Below, in pieces: positions 57,465-64,000 of a DNA stretch of 64,000 nt (its first letter is position 1; every line of letters starts with the position of its first letter). The DNA is taken from the NCBI GenBank assembly GCA_963703565.1, contig CAVPEW010000068.1, positions 149,790-213,789 on the forward strand. Direction: 5' to 3'. Made by a program: the position numbers and the translations under genes. Under the pieces are notes generated by a model. The model had not been told where the DNA came from. It saw nothing but the letters and a program-made list of their open reading frames with translations, and did not search any database. This DNA comes from CAVPEW01 sp963703565 (GTDB taxonomy: Bacteria > Actinomycetota > Acidimicrobiia > Acidimicrobiales > VFJN01).

Positions 57465-58450
57465 CAGCTGACGTCCTCTGCGCGTATGACCCGGTGGCCG
57501 TTGGTGCCGGATAGGTGCTCGTCGGGCTCGTCACCGTCGAACCCTGGTGTTGGTGCTGGTCGGTGGCCGTTTCTGTTGGTGCTCGACCCCCGCTCGGAAG
57601 CCCCTCGATGGGGGCTCGATGGGGGCTCGAACTCGCCGTTGGGATGCTCGGGGTTGGTGTCGTAGCCGCAGGCGACGAGCGCGGCCGGGTCGACGAGACC
57701 GGCGAGGTGGGGGCGGCCGTTGGTGCCGCCGCCGTCCCAGGCCAGCTCATAGACGAAGCTCTGGCCGCGTCCGCCGCGATGGACGAGCACGTATTCGAGC
57801 GACACCAGCCGGCCCAGATGGACCCGCACCTGGAAGTCGGACCAGCCGGTGAAGGCGCGCAGGTCTCGGCGGGTGAAGCGCACGTCAGCACGCGTCACCG
57901 CGACGTCGACGCTGCGGTCGGCGACGAGCTTGTCGACGAGCTCGAGCAGCCGGCGGGTCTGCGGCGCCAGCTCGTCCAGGCTGCGGCCGAGCACCTCGTG
58001 CGCGAGACGGTTGGCCAGCGTGATGTCGTCGCGGGTGGCCTCGATGTAGGACAGCTCGACACCGGCACGCACGAGCGTGCGCCGAGGCCGCTGATGCAAC
58101 AGGGCGACGGCGCGGATCAACGTCAAATACTTCACGTGATCCCGACGAGTTCTCGTGCGTTCGTCGGCGAAGCCGAGCTGCGGCGCGAACGAGTTCACCA
58201 CCACCACCGGCTCCAGCAACCGTTGCGCGTTCTGATGCAGCCCGATCACCCGCCGCCGTTCTTGCTCGGCGAGCACGCCGTCGAGGGTCTGACGCTGACG
58301 TTGCGCGGCGTGGATCGCCCGGGTCTGCTCGCGCTCCTCGTCGACGGTGAGCACCACGCAGCGGTTGGCGAGCTCCTCGTCGACCTCGGCCGCCGTCGTG
58401 GTCAAGAACAACGCGACCGGGCCGGCCACCCGGTAGGTCTGGGTGACCAC
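57464..58450 (-). pseudogene. Primase-helicase of unit C, C-terminal part (cut by an IS)
   Basis: About 325 residues remain, from VTQTYRVAGPVALFLTTTAAEVDEELANRC (end of the AAA domain) through the helical region (FAPQLGFADERTRTRRDHVKYL) to the winged helix (RRDLRAFTGWSDFQVRVHLG) and a variable Pro-rich tail. The Toprim and Walker A regions are missing because an IS21-like end abuts at about 58451. Any XRE gene and cargo of unit C have gone too. Confidence 0.85.
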
Positions 58451-59402
58451 GCTCACGCGGAACTCCCCAGACCTGCTCACTGAAATTCCCCACCTCTGAG
58501 CATCCGCTCGTAGGGGTGGGGCTCCTCCCGAGGCTGGTGGTCGACGAGACCACACCGGCCGGCGAGAGGAGCCCCGTCTCGATGCTGACACCAGAGGAAG
58601 ACGTGGAGATCACATCGTTGAGGAAGCGGGGTTGGACCATCTCGGCCATCGCCCGTCATGTCGGCCGTGACCGCAAGACGGTCCGCGGCTACCTGTCCGG
58701 AGAGCGCGAGCTCGGCGTGCGCGAGCGCGCCGAGCCTGACGTGTTCGACGCGTTCGAGCCCTATGTGCGTCAGCGGCTCGCTGATGATCAGCACGTGTGG
58801 GCGACCACGTTGTTCGACGAGGTCGCCGCGCTCGGCTACGCGCGCAGCTACCAGACCTTCACCCGCCAGCTCCGTGATCGCCGGCTGCGCCCGCACTGCG
58901 AGCCGTGCTCGGCGAGCAACGGGCGGGCGCATGTCGACATCGAGCACCCGGCGGGCGAGGAGATCCAGTGGGACTGGCTCGAGCTGGATGACACGCCGTG
59001 GGGCTCGAAGGCCTACGTGCTGGTCGGCGCGTTGGCGCACTCGAGCCGGTTCCGGGCGTGGTTCTCCGACGCGGATGACCAGGCCCATCTCGTTGTCGGC
59101 ATCGACGAGATCCTCCGCCGGCTGGGCGGCACCGCTCGCCGGTGGCGGGTCGATCAGATGGCGACGGTGATCAACCCGAACACCGGTCGCATCCAACGAT
59201 CGTTCGCGCCGGTCGCGAAGCACTACGGCGTGGGCGTGGATCCGTGTCCGCCGCGGCACGGCAACCGCAAGGGCGTCGTCGAGAAGAACATCGACTTCCT
59301 CACCCGACGGTGGTGGCGCACCGCCCGGGTCGGCTCGCCGGCGGAGGCACAGGCGAGCGCTGATCGGTTCTGCACGACGATCGCCGACGCCCGTCGGCGT
59401 GG
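58451..59402. mobile_element. Truncated IS21-like element
   Basis: The left end shows two IS21-style repeats, GCTCACGCGGAACTCCCCA (58451-58469) and GCTCACTGAAATTCCCCA (58475-58492). A partial istA follows; istB and the right end are absent, so the element is dead and its right boundary near 59402 is approximate. Confidence 0.7.
58582..59402 (+). pseudogene. istA: IstA-like transposase, C-terminally truncated
   Basis: About 273 residues: HTH (RGWTISAIARHVGRDRKTVRGYL), then a DDE domain (IQWDWLELDD, RWRVDQMATVI, HGNRKGVVEKNIDFL with the catalytic Glu). After TTIADARRR the sequence switches to an unrelated Cys-rich segment. Normal IstA proteins run 150-200 residues further. It is only distantly related to the IstA at 45355. 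Confidence 0.8.
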
Positions 59403-59559
59403 TGAGTCGACCGGCACCGTGCTGATCTGCACGAACGCCGACTGCGGCTGCCGGCTGCGGATCGAGGAACCTTGCCCGCACGGCGACGAGTACACCTGCG
59501 CCTGCGGTCACCGCCTCGTGAGTGCAGGCACAGGCCCATTGGCGGACAACCCCGCCTGA
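59403..59559 (+). CDS. Metallothionein-like Cys-rich segment fused to the transposase frame
   Basis: About 50 residues with seven Cys and two His in the pattern of actinobacterial metallothioneins: GTVLICTNADCGCRLRIEE, then CPHGDEYTCACGHRLV. It reads in frame from the truncated transposase; an internal GTG near 59418 could serve as its own start, though that would be very short at the N-terminus. It would bind Cu or Zn in the cytosol if expressed. Possibly the remains of a real small gene joined by the IS deletion. Confidence 0.5.
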
Positions 59560-59711
59560 CGACCGCACGAAGGGCAGGCGTTCGTGGACGCCGATCCACC
59601 GACGTGGCGCTGTGCCAGGTCGGTGGGGACAACCAGGGCGAGTTCATCGAGCTTGCCGACGATCCCGAGTCCAGCTGCGATCTCGGTGACAAAGGTTCGC
59701 TCGGACGGCAT
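59508..59711 (-). CDS. Third gene of the methyltransferase operon, probably truncated
   Basis: A 67-residue frame starting MPSERTFVTEIAAGLGIVG one base after the methyltransferase stop, with a CPSCGRQAG zinc-ribbon-like piece near its end. It overlaps the convergent metallothionein-like frame by 52 bp. It may be the front of a longer gene (for instance a restriction or accessory protein) cut by the IS-associated deletion. Function unknown. Confidence 0.45.
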   Translation of the reverse strand: MPSERTFVTEIAAGLGIVGKLDELALVVPTDLAQRHVGGSASTNACPSCGRQAGLSANGPVPALTRR

Positions 59712-59712
59712 G

Positions 59713-61179
59713 TCACCGGTCGGGGTGGCCGCGCAGCGCGTGATCCCGGAGTCGCTCCTGGTCGCGCGTGTTGAGCAACTCGACCACATCGAAGACCGGG
59801 CGGCCTGGCCCCTCGAGGACCTTCAGGGCGGCGTAGCCAGCGCTGGCGCATGCTGGTGCGTCTGTCGTCAGGAGAACGAGCGGAAGATCCCCACGACCCT
59901 CGTGCAGCACAGCTGCCTTGCCGAGCGCCTTCCACAACGTGTCCGTTCGCCTGAGACCGGCGCGGCCGGATGTGAAGGCTCCGGAGACGTCGAAGGCCCA
60001 CTCGCGCCCGGCTTGGTCCATTGCAAGGAAGCTGACTTCGATACCAAGACCCGGCACCTTCACGTCCGGCCGGAGCTCGACGAAGCCGCAGCTCTCGAGA
60101 AGGATGCCAGCCACGTCCTTCGCCCGCCGGCCCTCCCTGACGGCGCGTGCCTGGAAGTCTTCGCTCTCATCGGCAGACGACACAGCGGGGAGCTGGACAC
60201 GGAAGGGCACAGCTGCCGGTGACTCTTGCCGGCGGAGTCGCGCGATCTCTCCGGCAATGCGCTCGTTCGCGCTGTCGACGTACGACTTGTCGGTATCGAA
60301 TCCGATGTAGTGCCGCTCGGTCCGCAACGCCGCGACGGCAGTTGTGCCCGAGCCCATGAACGGATCCAGAACGACATCGCCTTCGTAGGTGTAGAGCTCG
60401 ATCAGGCGCTTCGGGAGCTCGACGGGGAAGGGCGCGGGGTGGCCGACGCGTGTCGCGCTCTCGGGCGGGATCTCCCACAAGTCGGTGGTGGCCTCCAGGA
60501 ACTCGTCTCGCGAGATCGTCGCGGTCGACGGCAAATGGCGGTCGAGGCGCTCCTCTGGCTTGAGCGCTCGGTCGAAGCGACCCCTACTGGCGATGACGAT
60601 GCGCTCTGTGACGTCTCGCAGCACCGGGTTGCCTGGCCGTTGGAAGGTCCCCCAAGCGCAGGACCCGCCGGCTGCTCGACCCTTCCACCAAACCACCTCG
60701 CCACGCAGCAGTAGACCGAGGTCTTGGAGAATCTCCGTCACGTCGCCAGCGAGCGACCGGTACGGCCGCCTGCCGAGGTTCGCGACGTTCACCGCGATGC
60801 GCCCACCGGGCTCGAGGACGCGCTTGCATTCGTCGAATACGTCATGGAGCAGGGCGAGGTACTCGAAGTAGGTGCCGGGCACGCCGTTGTGTCCCAGGCC
60901 CTCTTCGTACTCCTTGCCCGCAAAGTACGGCGGCGAGGTCACGACCAACGCGACCGAGTTGGACTCGACCTTGCGCATCTGGCGCGCGTCGTGCCGGTAG
61001 ATGACGTCCAGCTCCTTCGGGCGGACGACCGTCGAGTCGTTCGAGAGCTCCGGAGGGACGAAGCGCTCGTAGAAGGCAGAGGCGTCGTGGCTCTCGCGTC
61101 GCGACGATCCAAAACGGGCCGTCGCGGTAGGGCGACGAACGCGGCCGGTCCGCGGCTCGGGAACGGCGGCAGTCGTCAC
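59713..61179 (-). CDS. DNA methyltransferase (N4/N6, beta-type order) with extra C-terminal domain
   Basis: A 488-residue protein. The catalytic TSPPYFAGKEY (motif IV) precedes the SAM-binding DPFMGSGTTAVAAL (motif I), the beta-class order of amino-methyltransferases. About 150 further residues follow; these contain a restriction-nuclease-like stretch (GIEVSFLAMDQAGREWAFDVSG), weakly like a PD-(D/E)xK core, though the key residues are not convincing. It is coupled to an RHH regulator upstream (ATGA). It could be a solitary methylase or part of a broken restriction system. Confidence 0.85.
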   Translation of the reverse strand: MTTAAVPEPRTGRVRRPTATARFGSSRRESHDASAFYERFVPPELSNDSTVVRPKELDVIYRHDARQMRKVESNSVALVVTSPPYFAGKEYEEGLGHNGVPGTYFEYLALLHDVFDECKRVLEPGGRIAVNVANLGRRPYRSLAGDVTEILQDLGLLLRGEVVWWKGRAAGGSCAWGTFQRPGNPVLRDVTERIVIASRGRFDRALKPEERLDRHLPSTATISRDEFLEATTDLWEIPPESATRVGHPAPFPVELPKRLIELYTYEGDVVLDPFMGSGTTAVAALRTERHYIGFDTDKSYVDSANERIAGEIARLRRQESPAAVPFRVQLPAVSSADESEDFQARAVREGRRAKDVAGILLESCGFVELRPDVKVPGLGIEVSFLAMDQAGREWAFDVSGAFTSGRAGLRRTDTLWKALGKAAVLHEGRGDLPLVLLTTDAPACASAGYAALKVLEGPGRPVFDVVELLNTRDQERLRDHALRGHPDR

Positions 61180-61403
61180 GACGACGCCTTCACGGCTGTA
61201 CGGCGTCCACCGCGGCGAGGTCTGCTCTGGTCATCGCTGATCGACGGCAGCCGTCTCAGGTAGTCGTGCACCGCCCTGGTCACAAGGAAGTTCACGGAGA
61301 CGTCCCGTTCCGCCGCCGCCGCCTGAAGCTCATCTCGGAGTGAGGCTGGTAGCCGGATCGCGGTGGCGACTCTCGGCTCCTCGTAGATCTTCGGGCGACC
61401 CAT
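61176..61403 (-). CDS. Ribbon-helix-helix regulator upstream of the methyltransferase
   Basis: A 75-residue protein with an Arc/CopG-type fold (VATAIRLPASLRDELQAAAAERDVSVNFLVTRAVHDYL) and a basic tail. The ATG at 61403 is favoured over earlier open codons. Its end overlaps the methyltransferase start, so it probably autoregulates the operon. Confidence 0.75.
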   Translation of the reverse strand: MGRPKIYEEPRVATAIRLPASLRDELQAAAAERDVSVNFLVTRAVHDYLRRLPSISDDQSRPRRGGRRTAVKASS

Positions 61404-61527
61404 GGAAGGACGGTAGTGAGCGGGTGTGACGAAGTGGTGGATAGCGCGGCGCAGAAATCCGCGGCTATTCCTGGTCTCGCCAGTGCTTCTCCGGGAGAGG
61501 GACGTCGCCAAGGACCATGCTCTGGCC

Positions 61528-62331
61528 ATGGATCCGACCCCTGGTCGACAGCCGCGGACGCGCCCGGACTGGGACGACTATGTCGATGCATTCCATCGGG
61601 ACCGGCCCGGCATCACGGAGGATCTGCTGCGCGGGGCAAGGCTCGGTGAGCTGGACCCGTACGAATGGCTGACCGCGGCGGTCGATTCCACTGCCGGGAC
61701 GGTTCTCGACGTCGGATGTGGCAGTGGTCCCGTCGCGGGCGGGTTCACGCGGTGGATCGGTGTGGACCGGGCGACCGAGGAGCTGCGCGTCGCCGATGCT
61801 CGTGGGCGCGCACCACTGGTACGCGCGGCTGCTGACTCTCTTCCCGTCCGAACCGCCGCGTCCGAGGTCGCGCTTTGCGTGATGAGCTTGCAGATCCTGT
61901 GTCCGCTCGACGCTGCATTGGCCGAGCTCGCGCGAGTGGTGAGGCCGGGCGGGCAGCTGGTGTTGCTGCTGCCCGCCCGGCGTCCTGTCCCCCTGCGTGA
62001 CGGCTTCTTCTACCTGCGCTTGCAGCGCCGGCTCAGCCGAACGATCGGCTACCCGAACGACCTCCGGCTCGGCGGCACCGCGCTTGCGACGCTGGTCGAT
62101 TCGCATTGCTTCGCGGTCGAGAGCGATGAGCGGGCCGGCTTCACGTTGCGGTTGCGGGATCGGGGTGACGCGGAGCGGCTCGTTCGGTCGCTGTATCTGC
62201 CGGGCGTGACGGCCGGCCGAGTTGGAAGGGCCGTCGCATTGGTAGAGCGACGCGTCGGTCGATCAGTCACGATCCCGTTGCGCCGGGTTGTGCTTCGTCG
62301 TCAGACGACCGCGGCCACGGCATCGGGCTGA
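61528..62331 (+). CDS. Class I SAM-dependent methyltransferase
   Basis: A 267-residue Methyltransf_11-type protein with motif I (GTVLDVGCGSGPVAGGF), the acidic residue after strand 2 (WIGVDRATEELRVAD), and LARVVRPGGQLVLLLPARRP. Small-molecule substrate likely but unknown. The ATG at 61528 removes an unlikely Arg-rich upstream extension. Confidence 0.75.
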   Translation: MDPTPGRQPRTRPDWDDYVDAFHRDRPGITEDLLRGARLGELDPYEWLTAAVDSTAGTVLDVGCGSGPVAGGFTRWIGVDRATEELRVADARGRAPLVRAAADSLPVRTAASEVALCVMSLQILCPLDAALAELARVVRPGGQLVLLLPARRPVPLRDGFFYLRLQRRLSRTIGYPNDLRLGGTALATLVDSHCFAVESDERAGFTLRLRDRGDAERLVRSLYLPGVTAGRVGRAVALVERRVGRSVTIPLRRVVLRRQTTAATASG

Positions 62332-62419
62332 ACGCCCAGAGTCGTCGGGTGATGGCAGGACCGGCAGCGAGCATCATGCGGAAGATGATGTGCTCGACGC
62401 AGGCCGGCTGTCTCGGTCT

Positions 62420-62659
62420 TCAGTCGCAGTGCAGGTTCTCGGCGAAGCGCCGGAGCCGGCTGGCGGCGACCGGCCGGGGCGCGCGGTTGGCGCGACGGCG
62501 CAGGGACTGCTTGATCCGGCGGGCCGCGTCGGCGGCGGCATGGCAGCGGGGGCAACGGTGCACGTGGCGGTCGACGCGTTCGGCGGCACCCGGGTCGAGC
62601 TCGCCGTCGACCCAGGCGTCGACGATGCGGCGGGCCCGGAGGTGCTCGACTGGGTGCAT
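62420..62659 (-). CDS. Small zinc-finger anti-sigma factor
   Basis: A 79-residue protein with the ZAS motif HVHRCPRCH (HxxxCxxC) and a helical front (RIVDAWVDGELDPGAAERVDRH); the basic C-terminal half lacks a membrane helix, so it would be cytosolic (RsrA-like in size). It is divergent from an ECF sigma gene 72 bp away, its likely partner. ATG at 62659. Confidence 0.75.
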   Translation of the reverse strand: MHPVEHLRARRIVDAWVDGELDPGAAERVDRHVHRCPRCHAAADAARRIKQSLRRRANRAPRPVAASRLRRFAENLHCD

Positions 62660-62731
62660 GTCCCCGAAACCCGGTGACCGGCTCGACGATTCCACTGGAA
62701 TCGAAAGAGATGCCGGCCGGGTTCCCATCGT

Positions 62732-63301
62732 GTGACCGGATCCCCGGCAGCCGACGACCGCGCCCGCCGGGAGGCGTTCGCAACCCGTGTCGTGCCGGAG
62801 ATCGAGGTGCTGTTGCGGGTCGCCTACACCCTCGTGCCCCGCGCCGCGGACGCCGAGGATCTCGTGCAGGACACGCTGTTGCGGGCGTTCCAGGCGATGG
62901 ACGGCTTCGACGGTCGCCACCCGCGGGCGTGGTTGCTGACGATCATGCGCAACGCGCAGATCAACCGCACCCGCCGACGCCGTCCCGAGCTACTCGACGA
63001 TCCCGATCGTGAGGAGTCCGCGGGTTCAGAGGCATCGGTGTCGCCGGAGGCGTTGGTGGTCGGCGAGATGTTCGACGGCGAGGTCGAGGCCGCGCTCGAC
63101 GCGTTGCCGGGCCGGCTGCGACGAGTGGTCGAGCTCGTCGATGTCCACGGCTTGACCTACGCCGAGGCAGCGGACGCGATGGGCATGCCCGTTGGCACCG
63201 TGATGAGCCGGTTGCATCGCGCCCGGAGTCGGATGCGGGCGAGGCTCGTCGCTACCGGGGCCGCCCGGGCCGGTGGGCGCGGCGGCCGTCGATCTCCATG
63301 A
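62732..63301 (+). CDS. ECF-family sigma factor (SigH/SigR-like)
   Basis: A 189-residue sigma factor: region 2 (VPRAADAEDLVQDTLLRAFQAMDGFDG, RAWLLTIMRNAQINRTRRRR) and region 4 (LDALPGRLRRVVELVDVHGLTYAEAADAMGMPVGTVMSRLHRARSRM). The region 4 wording and the small cytosolic Zn anti-sigma next door resemble the redox-sensing SigH/SigR group. GTG at 62732. Its end overlaps the convergent reductase gene by 50 bp. Confidence 0.88.
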   Translation: MTGSPAADDRARREAFATRVVPEIEVLLRVAYTLVPRAADAEDLVQDTLLRAFQAMDGFDGRHPRAWLLTIMRNAQINRTRRRRPELLDDPDREESAGSEASVSPEALVVGEMFDGEVEAALDALPGRLRRVVELVDVHGLTYAEAADAMGMPVGTVMSRLHRARSRMRARLVATGAARAGGRGGRRSP

Positions 63302-64000
63302 AGAACTGGGCGGCGGCTTGGCGGAGGGCGGTCGACCAGGTCGGGTACGGGTGCACGGTCTGGGCGAGGCGGCCGACGAACATGCGGGTCTGCACGGCGA
63401 GCGCGACTTCGCTGACCATCTCGCCGGCGCGCTCGGCGACGATCGTGGCGGCCACGAGCCGACCGCCGCCGAGGTCGCGCAGGATCGGCCGAGGTGCGGC
63501 GACGAGTTGCACGAACCCGTCGATCGCGTCGGCGGTGACGGCCCGGTCGACCGCGCTCATCGGGAGATGTGCGACGCGGTGACGCCCCTTGACGTCAGCG
63601 ATGGTGGGTCCGATCCGGGCGACCTCCGGTTGGGTGAACACCACCGAGGCGATGACGTCGGGGTCGAAGCGTCGATTTCGTCGGCCGAGGGCGTTGCCCG
63701 CCGCGATGCGGCCCATCTCATCGGCTGCATGGGTGAGCTGAACCTGCCCGGTGACGTCGCCGACGGCCCACACGTCGTTGGCGGTGGTGGAGAGCGTGTC
63801 GTCGACGACGATGCCGTGCTCGTTGACGAGGATGCCGGCCTGATCGAGCCCGAGACCGTCGATCGAAGCGGCACGGCCGGTCGCTACGAGGAGGGCGTCG
63901 ACCTCGACCGGCGCCCCTCCGTCGGTGTCGAGGCGGATGCCGCCGGCGTCGCTCGTCGCGCCTCGGAGTCGAGTGCCGACTCGGACGTCGATGCCCTTGT
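63252..64000 (-). CDS. FAD/NAD(P)-dependent disulfide-reductase family protein, C-terminal part (cut by window edge)
   Basis: Only the last 249 or so residues are in the window. They show the end of the NAD domain (VDALLVATGRAASIDGLGLD), the FAD motif DVWAVGDVTG, and the dimerisation domain (VVFTQPEVARIG ... VHPYPTWSTALRQAA). The terminal His-Pro of the family is seen as HPYPT. It resembles mercuric-reductase-like or dihydrolipoamide-dehydrogenase-like flavoproteins; the redox Cys pair would lie outside the window. Confidence 0.85.
   Translation of the reverse strand, partial: KGIDVRVGTRLRGATSDAGGIRLDTDGGAPVEVDALLVATGRAASIDGLGLDQAGILVNEHGIVVDDTLSTTANDVWAVGDVTGQVQLTHAADEMGRIAAGNALGRRNRRFDPDVIASVVFTQPEVARIGPTIADVKGRHRVAHLPMSAVDRAVTADAIDGFVQLVAAPRPILRDLGGGRLVAATIVAERAGEMVSEVALAVQTRMFVGRLAQTVHPYPTWSTALRQAAAQFFMEIDGRRAHRPGRPR

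Noticed and set aside
40250..61400. CRISPR array
   Set aside because: The only tandem repeats (55580-55634) are directly contiguous with no spacers and no cas genes are present.

Overview
The window is GC-rich DNA (roughly 70% by eye) from a high-GC actinobacterium. The order sigM/trxB/trxA - parB/parA - rsmG - jag - yidC - yidD - rnpA - rpmH - dnaA - dnaN - recF - dciA - gyrB - gyrA - DUF3566 - tRNA-Ile is the classic actinobacterial origin region. Mycothiol-type enzymes, DUF3105, DUF3817 and a DLW-39-like microprotein fit a member of Acidimicrobiia, though the class is an inference.

Layout. 1-4.9 kb: end of a membrane Ser/Thr kinase, an ECF sigma factor with its membrane anti-sigma factor, and thioredoxin reductase plus thioredoxin behind a CsoR-like palindrome. 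5-11 kb, minus strand: parB, parA (two parS sites beside it), rsmG, jag, yidC, yidD, rnpA, rpmH. 11.4-20.2 kb, plus strand: dnaA, dnaN, recF, dciA, gyrB, gyrA; DnaA-box clusters flank dnaA, and the dnaA-dnaN gap is the best oriC candidate. 20-40 kb: ordinary chromosomal genes, including a split zinc/manganese ABC system with a Fur-family regulator, corA, hisN, cbiX, prfC, a secreted hydrolase, a PQQ-type propeller, a flavoprotein, a VanY peptidase, tRNA-Ile and tRNA-Ala.

An accessory island starts immediately after tRNA-Ala (40.25 kb) and runs to about 61 kb. Its backbone is a module present three times: a DnaG-like Toprim plus AAA primase/helicase protein, translationally coupled to a tyrosine recombinase in at least copies A and C, with a divergent XRE regulator in copies A and B. 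In copies A and B, next to the XRE gene lies a different cargo each time: a putative immunity gene, an orphan RHS C-terminal toxin tail, and a toxin-antitoxin pair (PIN-like pair in A, VapBC in B). A 133-bp block with conserved ends sits at both inter-unit junctions. An IS21-family element split the RHS tail of unit A (5-bp target duplication; the tail rejoins in frame), and a second, truncated IS21-like element cut the primase of unit C and is fused to a metallothionein-like Cys cluster. A DNA methyltransferase operon follows. From 61.4 kb the sequence looks chromosomal again: a SAM methyltransferase, a divergent ECF sigma/anti-sigma pair and the end of a flavoprotein disulfide reductase.

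Four normally intact chromosomal genes (kinase, recF, gyrB, fur) carry apparent frameshifts, and the mobile primases carry three more. These look at least partly like sequencing or assembly indels, so pseudogene calls in the island should be read with that in mind.
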